64,000 nt of DNA from Hawksworthiomyces lignivorus (lineage: Eukaryota > Ascomycota > Sordariomycetes > Ophiostomatales > Ophiostomataceae), in NCBI GenBank assembly GCA_002917075.1, contig NTMA01000003.1, positions 434,001 through 498,000 on the forward strand, written 5' to 3'. Shown one piece after another: positions 1-10,046 of the stretch. Within the stretch, counting starts at the first letter, position 1, and every line of letters starts with the position of its first letter. The notes beneath the pieces were generated by a model. That model searched no databases, was not told the origin of the DNA, and saw only the letters and a program-made list of their open reading frames with translations. The position numbers and the translations under genes are program-made.

Positions 1-849
1 CTAGATGGAAAGGAAGAAACGAATGCGTCGTTATCGTCCACGGATATGCTGGAGCGCCTTCAAGAAGAGTTGCTGAGACGAGATCGAGCGCTGGCAGTGA
101 TGATGCGTTCTGGACGCCTCTTCCCTCGTAGTATCCGAGATATTCATCATAAAAAGTGTCATTCAAAACAGTGAGCGTCGTATTGTGTTGGGCCACTGCT
201 GGCGCCAAGACTACGGCGGATAAACCACCAGCAATCCAAAAGGCCGAGTTAAAGAGCATGCAAAGCCCTAAAATATACTGCTCACCATGCCACGCCCGAA
301 CAGTATCAAATATCGGCCAAGAGCCGTAGTCTAACATTAACGCGCGTTTCGCTGTAGATTTTGATTGTTGTTGGTCTTGGTTAATTTTGCGTCGTCTGCT
401 GCACAACGAGAGGATAGAGCCAACCAAGCTGATTTTTTCTGATTTGTAAAGTTCCAAGGTTGATTGAATATCTGCAAATTGTGTGATCGTGACAGTCCAA
501 AACGCCGCGTAGGCGCTCATGACCCATGTCGGGAGAGATGACCAAACCAAAGCTGAGCTGAGGATCGGAGCTCCGTGAAAGCCGCTAGAATCGAAGAATG
601 GAGAAGTCGCATCTGGGAAATTGGAGATTCCATTGTGTCTGACGGAGTACGCCCAAAGAATAGATACAATGATGAGTATGGTCGCTTGCAAAGATAGGTG
701 AATTGCAATTCCCCAGATACTGAGAACGAAAGGTGGCTCTTCCTGGCGACATTTGTGGGTTGTCTTCCAGGGCCAAATTTTCTGATATGCATGGCGTAGC
801 AGGGTGCAAACTCGTGTGACCGCTTGTGGCCAGCGACTTCGAGGTAGAA
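1..849 (-). CDS. DUF3433-like multi-pass membrane protein (partial, runs off left edge)
   Basis: An open frame on the minus strand runs without a stop from about 849 to the window edge. The product has a hydrophobic helix in its first third (an ATILIIVSILW stretch), a second around SSLPTWVMSAYAAFW, then the segment KRALMLDYGSW and a further long helix ending ALAPAVAQ-like before N-glycosylation-type NTT/NDT sites. The pattern of helix, LP..v......W, a charged loop, a LxLDY motif and another helix is what I know from fungal DUF3433 proteins, whose function is unknown. The frame stops upstream at a TGA at about 864, which lies in a plausible branch point and acceptor (GCTGAC ... CCAG at 850). 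An earlier exon therefore probably exists but I could not place it. The coding call is fairly firm; the family is a judgement from pattern. Confidence 0.55.
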
Positions 850-1955
850 CTGGTACGAGAACGCGTGAGAGTCAGCCATATCGGAATATCTTGTGGAAAA
901 AGTCAGGGAAAGTAGAACCGCGATAATTAGTATACAATGAACCGCCTAATAAAAACCTAGGAAAACACATGGAAACTGTCGTGCCTTGTCTTCTAGCACT
1001 TCGTGCACTAGCTGGGTCTGGCATGGTGGTTGCAAAATCCAACACTTGAAAAAAGCGTATTTTTGAAGCACGATAAACAACACACAAGTACTAGCCTTCG
1101 TAGCAAAGTTGGTTTGTTAATGAACCTGACTTCATAACATGAAATTATTTATTTGGCTACGCTAAGAAGCAACTTATTGCCATAATATATGTAGGGCTCA
1201 ACCGTCTCAGCTATGCGCGTGTCAGAACTAATCTGGTTCACTTTAGAGAGGTGCATTCTGGACCTTCCACTAGAGAAACAAACACGAGATGTGACAGGGA
1301 TGCATAGAGCTGAAAATTGAATAAAGTTCTACCATCTACCAGAGTTCTGGGCCCTAGAGGACGGCAATGGGGTGACATTTCAGCTGCCGGATTTAGAGCA
1401 CAAACAGGCTAGGCTCTCACGAGGTTGCGCAAGGCTAGCCAATTATACGTGCCCCTTAAAGCCACTCGAGCCATTTTGCACAGGATTATTGATTTATTGA
1501 TTTTGTACAATCTCCAGACCTCCCAAACAGTCTCCAGCTCTTGCACGCAAAAGTACTGGTACAAGTCTTGGCGCTGGAGTGGTTATGCACCATATCCTGC
1601 TATGAGATAGAAACAGCTGGATGGAAAGAGAAGATAAAGAGAGAAAAGCCTAAGCTGGAGAAGAGATACGGTGGTATGACTGTGCGTCTTTTGGTTCTTT
1701 TGTTACCATAGGTTGCAACCTTTACATACTCGTATGTACAGAGAATATTGATCATAGCGCCACTGTTACCAGTGTTCGCAAATATGGACAATGTTCCGAA
1801 TTTCTGGAGTTGGTCATGAACATGTAACTAGTAGACGGAAAATTTGCAAGGGTGGATAAATATCATTGAAAGACCCTGCTGAATTTCGAATTTGCGCTCC
1901 AGTAAGACATTAAAGCTCTTCAACAGCAAACGGCACCTTTATCAGCATTCATAAG
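850..1955. other. gene-poor interval; upstream exon of the DUF3433-like gene may lie here
   Basis: Only short unsupported frames are seen. The 5' exon of the leftward gene should lie between about 880 and 1090 on the minus strand, but no donor could be assigned with confidence. The rest is AT-rich sequence upstream of the rightward gene at 1956. Confidence 0.4.
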
Positions 1956-2909
1956 ATGAATATCGTATCTGTTATCTCATTGTTTCTTTTGTCGGCATAT
2001 GCAGATTCAGTGGAGACCCAAAGCTATGACTCGATCGCTGAGAGCTGTCTCCCTGGTTCGCCCATCACCGCATTTCCCAATTGCAATTCATGGCTCAGCA
2101 TGAATTACTACTGCGGCCAATATACTGTTCGAACCAGCGCAGAAAGTTGTCTTTGCAAGCAGGAATATCTGAATTTCCTCTATAAGTAGGAATGACCCCA
2201 AAGCCGCTACATCCATGGTAGCTATTCATTCAATACAAGAGTGTCTCTCGCTGACTTTTGACAGTTGCGAGAGTGAGCTGCGCCTCTGCTTTGACGACGG
2301 CTACGAAGACAGCAACTTAGACTCAGCCGCGGTGAAGTGGCACAGAGCATGCGACACGTACATTTCCTTCTCGCCTACGACGCCTGCAATAAGCCCGCTA
2401 CCGAACCCTGGTGGAAATGACTTTTGCTTCAGCGTAGTGCACGGAGCTTGCACTTCGGCGCAGTCCATCTTCAGTAGCTGTTACGAAATTATGACTGATG
2501 ACCCGTCGTTCTCGTCTTGCCTCTGCCAGCCTCCATTCATTCTCAACGACTATACTTGTGAATACTTGGGTAATACTAGCTGTTTCGGAGCTCCGGCAAC
2601 CGTACAAAGTCTCATTGGGTACTCTTGTGGCGATTTTGAATCCGTGATCAGCGCTGCTGCTGTATGCACTCGCATAGACCCGAACGTTAGATTTGACGCA
2701 TGTGCTACGAATGCTGATAATGTTGAATGCAGGAACCGTCCGCCACTACGACGACGCCAATTCCCACTCTGCCATCCCCATCTCCAGGCCCACTAATCAC
2801 AACGCCGCCAGCCCCCACTACACCGTCAGCTGCGACAGCACTCGTTCCATGCATAATGGGCCTTGGCGGATTCATGTGTTTGTTCACGATGGTATTTTCC
2901 CAGTTTTAG
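1956..2909 (+). CDS. small secreted cysteine-rich GPI-anchored protein
   Basis: Three exons (1956-2185, 2265-2661, 2733-2909) join in frame to give 267 residues. Both introns have a GCTGA-type branch point just before the AG (79 and 71 bp). Residues 1-17 form a signal peptide. The mature part is rich in paired cysteines, including two CLC motifs (ESCLCKQ near residue 68 and SCLCQPP near 155), separated by a Thr/Pro/Ser linker. The last exon encodes a Pro/Thr/Ser-rich stalk and a C-terminal hydrophobic tail (IMGLGGFMCLF), as expected of a GPI-attachment signal. The protein would act at the cell wall or surface. No enzymatic domain is visible. Proteins of this layout are common in ascomycetes and mostly uncharacterised. 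Confidence 0.75.
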
Positions 2910-3661
2910 TTTTTTTGACATGGTAGAATAAGGAACGACATGATGAACTGCGCCAGAATCCACATTTATCAAATAATGCGAAGCCACGAGCTGATCGAGC
3001 CCTGGAACAATTTGACATAAGTTAGTTTCATGTAGTGCCCAACGCAGACTGTACTTAGCTCTCTTGGAACATTGGTATCCTTAAGAGAATAATGCCAGAA
3101 TGAAATTATAGTGTTGAGATCCCAATAGTGAGATGGACAAAGGTAGCTGAAGGAGAAAATAGGCAACCTGGTAAAACATATCTACTGAGAAAGATATCAA
3201 CAATGAGGTGGAGATAGGGATTATATAACGCGACAAATGTGACAGAGTACTCCTCTTCTATATATATTGGATTGGGGAACTAGAGATATTTAATGCCGAG
3301 TCCTTCGTTACACTAATATAAGGTTGTCTGTTGCACTGCAAGCGAGTAGTTTGTGTAGGATCGGAGTCGGATTCGGGGGTCGGATTCGGGGTCGGGGCGG
3401 GTCGCTATCGCTAGCCGCATTAGCTTGTGGGATTTGCCAAACTAGCCCTGTATTCTCTAGTGTTGACTAGTCTACTCCGTATAATACTACTCTATCTGTA
3501 GCCAATGTACTGCATTTGCTCCTCAGTTCTCATCTCATCTGTGACCGCAACATCGCATTTGCACTTCGGAGACTTTAATATTGTGAATGATTAGTATTCT
3601 ATCGCTATGAACTCGGCAATAACGAGAGCCCGAGTTTTATAAGCAGGTGCACTAAAGTAAT
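2910..3661. other. intergenic; short GC-rich direct repeat
   Basis: No gene is seen. At 3359-3410 a short unit close to GTCGGATTCGGG is repeated about two and a half times. The rest is AT-rich. Confidence 0.5.
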
Positions 3662-4720
3662 CTATTCTGACACGCGAAAGTGCGTCTGGACGACGGGCTT
3701 TCCATCCCTGTAGCGGTCCAAGACCTCGTTGACCTTGTCGGCATCCAAGCCGACGCCGTCTGCTACCACGTACTTGAGGGGCAGAATCTTGCCCTCCTTC
3801 AGGTAGTCGCCGAGGTGCGCCCACAACTCAGCGCCCAGGGGCTGCCCGTGCGGAATGCCAAGGGTGTCCTTGACCACGTAGGTGCCCTCTTTCTTGGCGA
3901 TCTTGGCCGCCACGGGCGGCCCAGAGGGGATCAGCCGGGCGACGGTGCCGGTACGCGTGGTCGAGAGGGCGTTGATGCCGACGTAGAGCGTCTCAGGCGG
4001 GTTGATGACGTCGAGCACGTAGACGAGGTCGTCGCCGGCGGCGGCGCGGATGCGCGCCTGCACGGCGTCGTCGCCGCCGTGGCGATCGAGCACGTGGGTG
4101 GCGCCCCAGGCCTGCAGCTCGCTGGGGTTGCCGCCGACTACGACAATGTTGCCGACGCCGGCCAGCTTGGCCAGCTGCACGGCGAAGCGGCCGCAGTTGC
4201 TGCCGCCGCCGACGATGAGGAGGGTGGTGCCGGCGTAGTCAAAGGACGCAGCCTCGGCGGTCCACGGCGCCGGCAGGCCCAGGCCCGAGGCCGCGCTGAA
4301 TAGGCCGGTGGCGCTCGCGCTGAGGTTGACGGGCAGCGTGGCCACGTCGTGCTCGCTCAGGTTCGCGGGCACCTTGACCGCGAACGCCTCGTCGGCGATG
4401 GCGTACTGCGCGAGCCCGTTCTGGAAGTGGCCCTTGGCCAGAAAGTTGCCGTACGTGAAGACGCGGTCGCCGACCTGCAGCTTGGTCACGTCAGACCCCG
4501 TCTTCTCCACGACGCCGACAATGTCATTGCCGATTGGCGTGGGCAGGTCGTCCTTGAACCAGATGCCCCAGTCCCGGACCTTGTGGTCGTGCGGGTTGAG
4601 GGCCACGACCGTGACACGCACCAAGACCTGCGTGGCTTCAGGCGTAGGGATGGGCCATGTGGTGGACTTGACCACTGGTTTGCCGAATTCAGTGACGAGG
4701 AGGGCGGACTGTTGAGACAT
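3662..4720 (-). CDS. MDR-family zinc-independent alcohol dehydrogenase/enoyl-reductase-like oxidoreductase
   Basis: This is a single exon of 352 residues starting at ATG 4720. The N-terminal GroES-like domain (about residues 25-150) contains VALNPHDHKVRD, IGNDIVGVVE and VGDRVFTYG. The Rossmann domain follows, with the nucleotide-binding loop LLIVGGGSNCGRFAVQLAK near residues 168-186. The structural and catalytic zinc ligands of classical alcohol dehydrogenases are absent, and the local sequence resembles fungal trans-enoyl-reductase and quinone-reductase-like MDR proteins (ToxD/LovC-like in shape). It should reduce an activated C=C or C=O bond with NAD(P)H in the cytosol. It is GC-rich compared with its flanks. 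No polyketide synthase lies in the window, so a role as a trans-acting reductase cannot be inferred from context. Confidence 0.85.
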   Translation of the reverse strand: MSQQSALLVTEFGKPVVKSTTWPIPTPEATQVLVRVTVVALNPHDHKVRDWGIWFKDDLPTPIGNDIVGVVEKTGSDVTKLQVGDRVFTYGNFLAKGHFQNGLAQYAIADEAFAVKVPANLSEHDVATLPVNLSASATGLFSAASGLGLPAPWTAEAASFDYAGTTLLIVGGGSNCGRFAVQLAKLAGVGNIVVVGGNPSELQAWGATHVLDRHGGDDAVQARIRAAAGDDLVYVLDVINPPETLYVGINALSTTRTGTVARLIPSGPPVAAKIAKKEGTYVVKDTLGIPHGQPLGAELWAHLGDYLKEGKILPLKYVVADGVGLDADKVNEVLDRYRDGKPVVQTHFRVSE

Positions 4721-5880
4721 GTTTGGAATTTTACAACGGGGTTAGATATGAGCAGAAGAAGGCGTGTTTATTGAAGTTTTTTTTTTTTTTTTTTTTTTTG
4801 AAGAGTTGATATGATCTGTAGACAGAGGAGCCTTTGGAAGAGAATGTCCACTCCATCTTATACTACGTCATAACAGCACGACGGAGACTTTTGGTATGAT
4901 TTTTTGTAATCAAGTGCATGCTACTCCGTACGTACAAAGCATGTCGTGCGCATGATTGAATTAACAATATTCGCGTATAATCTTAAACCCGGATTTCAAG
5001 GCCGAGATATTTCTAAACAGAGATCTTTTCGGCGCGAATTTACACCGACAAGAGCAGAGGATGTAGGGCAGAGAAGACAGAGCTTGTGGGATGATCAGAG
5101 ATGACACCACGCTACGGAGAATATGCATTTTTCGGTGCTAATGTTGGTGCCTGCATTCCCGTGGGTGGTTCTGCGAAATGAAACGGTGAGTAAGCGAAGG
5201 ATTCGTCTTCTCAAAAGCTTCCCCTAGCTTAGTATTGTTTTAAGTATTTTTTAAAGTTTTTTAAGCTTGTTCTTCGACCCCGTGTCTGCGTTACGCGCAA
5301 TGGCAACGGGGACGACAGGAGGCATTTGGGGGCTCTTGTGCTGATTTAGTATTAGCTAATATTCCCATTGCGCAGTCTGCTGGGGTGTAAAACGGCTGCC
5401 TAAGGTGTTTGCGTGGCTGGTATTACTCTCGTTGCTACAGGACGCGACATGCTACATATTAGTGGCTTGACCGGGAGCCTCTCTGGCCCTGCAGCTGTTC
5501 TCTGCAAGTCTCTTGGCGCCCAGCTTAGTGGGGTCAAGCACAATTGGGCTCAATTTAGTGGGGTCCGGTTCAGTGCGTTCGGGTTCGGTGGGAGCCGAGA
5601 TAAAAAATGTAACAGACAACGGAGCGGAGCATGTCGCTCGCGCCTTTTGGAACGATAGCCTCTCATGTCATTAGCGCCCTTCCTTTTGCAGGCTCTAAAG
5701 AGGAAGGTGAAATTACAGGGCGCGGCAGAATAGAGTCGCGTATAAGAACGGTGCGAGCCTCAAATTGAAAAAGCTGCTACCTAGCTGCGAGGATTGCGCG
5801 TTCACCAATTTCCTTTCACATCTGTACATACCGATCGCAAAACTCATACTAAAATCTCACAACTTGGCACTAAGGACAGG
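4721..5880. other. divergent intergenic region with poly-T tract and short direct repeats
   Basis: This lies between the leftward MDR gene and the rightward GNAT gene. A run of about 23 T occupies 4777-4799. The 11-base string TTAGTGGGGTC occurs twice, at 5525 and 5554, followed by a GGTTC/GGGTTC-rich stretch. No coding sequence is supported. Confidence 0.5.
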
Positions 5881-6441
5881 ATGGCTACCGACAACCTCCA
5901 ATTCCGCCTCGCAACCCCGGACGACGCTGAGCAGCTTCAGCAGCTTGTGCAAACTGCGTTTCGCACCGAAGATAGCAGACCAGACTGGACCGGCATTGTC
6001 GAACTTGCATCTACTTTCCAGCTTCCGCTGGATGATGTAAAGGCCAAAATCGCCAATCCGGATGTGGTGACCTTGATGGCCTTCGACGAGGGTCGTCTCG
6101 TAGCCACCATTGATGTCTCCAAGCGTCCTCATGACTGCGGTCGCCTTTCCATGATCGCAGTTGATGACCATTACCAGCGCAGCGGTGTGGGGCGCCAGGT
6201 CCTGGCCTACGCGGAGGACTACTGCCGCCGAACCTGGGACGTCAAAAAGTTCTCGCTGGATGCGCTTTCGTCGCGCAAAGCGCTCATCGAATGGTATAAG
6301 CGTCGCGGCTACAAAGATATTGGTGATAGAACGCCTTTTCCAATCGATAAAGTTAGAGGCCTGTCCTTGCCTGATGACTTGTGTTTCGTCGAGCTGGAGA
6401 AAGACTTCACTCCAACTCTCGATGCGAGCACGTCTGCCTGA
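5881..6441 (+). CDS. GNAT-family N-acetyltransferase
   Basis: Intronless, 186 residues. I chose the ATG at 5881 because the upstream in-frame segment has no family similarity and the product then opens with the usual strand (FRLATPDDAEQLQQL). Motif A, the acetyl-CoA pyrophosphate-binding loop Q-R-x-G-x-G, is present as YQRSGVGRQVL around residue 100, preceded by the strand LSMIAVD. The C-terminal WYKRRGYKDIG matches motif B. The protein should transfer an acetyl group from acetyl-CoA to an amine. The substrate cannot be told from sequence, and neither neighbour suggests one. Confidence 0.85.
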   Translation: MATDNLQFRLATPDDAEQLQQLVQTAFRTEDSRPDWTGIVELASTFQLPLDDVKAKIANPDVVTLMAFDEGRLVATIDVSKRPHDCGRLSMIAVDDHYQRSGVGRQVLAYAEDYCRRTWDVKKFSLDALSSRKALIEWYKRRGYKDIGDRTPFPIDKVRGLSLPDDLCFVELEKDFTPTLDASTSA

Positions 6442-7554
6442 GCTGGACCACGTTGCTCAAGTTACCAGTTTGTCGACCAGCTCCTGCAGCGTCGATATTG
6501 CAATGCTGGAGATTTCTTTCTAAATTGTCTCAAGAGTCGAGTTCTGAACCAGTTGTTCCAGGTCATTCCATTCAGCAGCGGGATACCTCGCAAGCAAAAC
6601 CAGCCTTTTTGATCTCTGCTTTGTTTCTTTAACCAAGAGAGGTTGATAGGAGAAAACGGTTAAAAACAAACTTTTCCTACAAGATGGTTCAATGTTGAGA
6701 AGGAAGGAGAAGATGGACTTGCTCTGGTACCGGTGCCGTCTTCTTTGGCCCTGCATACATTTGGGACAGGCATCGGCAAACAACCCGCGTCCGTTTGGTT
6801 CTTGTACAAAGACAACCTTCGCTACATCGTAGCATATGTTCCCTTCGAGAATCGCAAAAGAGATTATGACTATAAGCTGCTGAAAATAATGATCCTGGCA
6901 AAATTGTATAGTGTTGGTTACGATAAAATTTACTACATGCTTTGCAGCAGTTGTGCGTATGAAAAACATCCGCCGTGTTTCTTACTTGACGGCCAGTCAT
7001 AAAATTCATATGCCAAAATTTGGTCGCATCTGTCAAATTGGATAAGTGTATCATACATCTTGTTTTTCTTCGTAGTTTCAATTTTCCAATCTGATTGCTC
7101 TGTTGTGTACTCCGTAAGCTCCCTGGATCTCCTACATGGATCTAGCTATGTTTACTAACCAGTCTTAGACCACTTACGCCTGTACGAGGTAGAACTCGCC
7201 GGGAGAAAACTCTACCGCATTGATTTTAAGGTTGGATGCTATCATAAGTATGACGCTAGTCCATGTACTAGTAGCCCAGCAAGGAAAATTTTTTTTTATA
7301 TACCTGGGTATGACCACTGCTCCGCCTGTGACGTTTCCTCCCTGAATTGCCCAAAGACACCAGCTCTGTTTGAGCCATCAGATTATGTGTGAGCTTCCGG
7401 TCCTCTTGTATTTCAGTTGCGACTCAAGTCTGGAGTCCTGGGACTTTCTGGGGGGTTCCCTGTTGCGTTTGTAAAGTACAGTAATACGTGCTCTAGCGTT
7501 TACGCCGCCGTCTCGGAGGTGTAAATAGAAAATTTCGGCAGAAAAAAAAAAGAT
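6442..7554. other. intergenic, no supported gene
   Basis: Several frames of 70-150 codons occur on both strands but overlap each other, lack splice signals that would extend them and show no recognisable motif. A pol III-type T run used by the adjacent tRNA lies at its right end. Confidence 0.5.
7541..7551 (-). terminator. RNA polymerase III terminator of tRNA-Gly
   Basis: A run of A on the plus strand (T on the minus strand) sits four bases beyond the 3' end of the leftward tRNA-Gly gene, as expected for pol III termination. Confidence 0.7.
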
Positions 7555-7624
7555 GCGTCGGCCGGGAATCGAACCCGGGGCCTGTCGATGGCAACGACAG
7601 ATTTTACCACTAAACCACCGACGC
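7555..7624 (-). tRNA. tRNA-Gly (anticodon GCC)
   Basis: The minus strand folds into a cloverleaf. The 7-bp acceptor stem pairs GCGTCGG with CCGACGC. The D arm includes GGTTTAGTGGTA (A box), the anticodon arm is TGTCG-TTGCCAT-CGACA with GCC at positions 34-36, and the T arm includes GGTTCGATTCC (B box). It has no intron. A T run follows immediately downstream. Confidence 0.95.
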
Positions 7625-8564
7625 TTGTTGTTGATGTCGGGAAGCTGGTAGAATGGCCTCAACTGTGACGAGTTCCTCACCATCTGGTGATCGGCATTAA
7701 ACACAGACTTGTCGAATTCGCTAGCTGTCGCCAACCATCTTATGTCTCGTCTCCTCTTCTTGTTTTCTTCTATCTTGAACGCCGGTATGCCGAATTTGCT
7801 GGGGCTAGGAACATCATGACATTTACTTTGCCGCTTTTGCGGAGACGTGAATCCATATGATTTCACGACGCCGATCTCGTCAGTAGTGAGGGGAAGCCAT
7901 TGTGCGAGAGGTAATGTTTCGTTTGGCGCAGCAATTGCGGATAACTCGGTGATCCTAGAAGGATGACCGAATGTAATATTCGAAAATACATCCTAGATGC
8001 GAGTTGCCGATCTTATTTGTGCGCTTGTTGCACAATACACATCTAGCTCTCCGACCGATAATCAGTGCGAGGCATAGAATGCACCAAAAAATATCGCGCA
8101 TTGCACACTCGGCATGCAATACAGACGGCCTTAGCTCGGTGGTGAGGCGGTAAGCGGATCGCGGCGATATATGTTGATGTTACGGAAGACGCGAGTTGGC
8201 TTAAGAACGCCGAACACATGAAAGTCGTCTTTGTTGATATCGTGACATTTATGGTTACGAGTGGAAGTCTTCCTCAGAAGAGAGAGTATAATAGGACAAA
8301 TGCATGGATTGGACGTCTCTACTAGCCTGAATACTTCTTGTTTCCTATTGTCTTTTAAGGGCAGTCTATCTGAACTACAGGGAAATAATTGCTCTTGCTA
8401 TTGTTGTTACGTCGCTTGTCATTGGCATCTAATTCGCTGATGGATTGCAATTTTCAGTCTCCTTTTTTTATTTTTTATATAAAAAAAAGAATCAAAGTAA
8501 AATGAAAGTAGAAACTGGTCAACTTGAAAGTCAAAAAGAAAAGCTTCACGGAAGATCGATCTTT
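7625..8564. other. intergenic between two tRNA genes
   Basis: No supported coding sequence. The frame of 162 codons that crosses the tRNA-Gly gene is discounted because it overlaps the tRNA. Confidence 0.5.
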
Positions 8565-8636
8565 GCCCAGACGCGGGATCGAACCGCGGACCTCCTGCTT
8601 ACTAGGCAGGCGCAGCTACCACTGTGCTACCCGGGC
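8565..8636 (-). tRNA. tRNA-Thr (anticodon AGU)
   Basis: Cloverleaf on the minus strand: acceptor stem GCCCGGG with TCTGGGC (two G-U pairs), D arm AGCACAGTGGTAGCT, anticodon arm CCTGC-CTAGTAA-GCAGG with AGT at 34-36, and T arm containing GGTTCGATCCC. No intron. T-rich sequence follows within about 30 bases. Confidence 0.93.
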
Positions 8637-10046
8637 TAACCGCCTAGTTCCGATTGATGAGAGCGGCAGTCTTCGGAAGCATTTACTGTGCCCTGAAGAT
8701 GGAGCACATACAACTCCCATGCAAGCTGCGTGGTCGCCATCTAAGCTCGGACGCTATCGGTGGCATCTATGACAATCCGAGATGAAAAATGGTTCCCCCA
8801 TGGCCATGATAACTCAAATACCTGAGATCCGAAACATACATAGTAAGCTTCTCTTATCTCCTGGCATATATTATTTTCATTTTAACTTGCTAACGTTTCT
8901 ACTACGATATGGGAAGCAGGCTTTTGTTCTCTGATGCTGATAATACTGTGAGATAAAATGTTTAGCCTGCTTTGCCAGAGATGTCGAATCATATGGACAA
9001 TTCAGCATGTCCATTGATGTGACGCTGTCAATGGCAACTGGGACGTAGAGAGTCAATTCAGTGGGCTCTTATCTGCCTTATTTGCAGGCCATGCGGTAAG
9101 CGGCATCAGTGGCCGAAACCAGGAATATCGGAATTGCGCCAATGCAGCGGATTTTCAGAATGCTCCACTGTAGCTGAACGGGACTTATCGCGGCCCCTTG
9201 CCAGAAGAGCCAGGTTCATCTGAACATTGTTTGGTTGCTCATATCATGAACTGAGCACATACTCGTACTTTACCAACCGGATGAGGTATCCTCCAGCCGA
9301 ACTACAAGGATGTTGGCATGTTTCGCCAGTGCGGAGGGTGGTACTATTTGAGTTACTTGCGGAGTAGTCCGCTCAGGGATAGGCTAATGGGGTTAGTGGC
9401 TGTGTCATGTTTCTCGGCTAGGCGATCAGCACACCTTCGAGAAGCTGAAGAAAACATAACATCAAAATTTGGTGGCTGACAGGTTTACTCCCTATTGGCT
9501 GGCGTCTAATAGCTGCCGCACTGTTGAAGTGTCAAGACACGAGATTCTATTACATTGAGAGTACTCCGTACGGGGCAGCGACTCACTGAAACGGCTATAT
9601 TTGGAAATCCAGATTCAATCTGGACTAGCTAGCAAACCGTAAACACAATATTGGCAATTGTTCCGAGTGCACATATCAAGACTCCAGGTACTTTTGCGGC
9701 TGCACGGAATGCACGGCAGGCGGCGCGGAGCAGGTCGAGGAGACATCGTTCTTCACAATTCGTCAGCGCAACGGATCTGCTTCTTATTTTGTGCGTCTTC
9801 CTGGCCTCATGTCGAAACAATTTGAAACCAACAAATAGCGTCCATATGCAGGGGCCTACGCGAGGCAAACTGCCATATCGTCTTTGTAAATGAAGCTCGA
9901 CGTGATCATCGCAGAGCAAAACTATTTAATGGGCTGTTGGCACTGGCACCGTAGTGAGCACAAGTCGGCAATCTATAATTCTACAAACTCACTTAAGACC
10001 GTATTACTTGCAGACAGTTAATTTTTTTTTCTTTTTTTTTACAACT
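8637..10046. other. intergenic, no supported gene
   Basis: About 1.4 kb without a gene I can support. T-rich tracts at 10022-10040 lie directly before the start codon of the GTPase gene and probably belong to its promoter or 5' UTR. Confidence 0.5.

Noticed and set aside
3680..4303. 207-codon plus-strand frame
   Set aside because: It is antisense to the GC-rich MDR gene and is Arg/Ala/Val-rich, as expected of a shadow frame.
7378..7866. 162-codon minus-strand frame
   Set aside because: It runs through the tRNA-Gly gene and shows no family motif.
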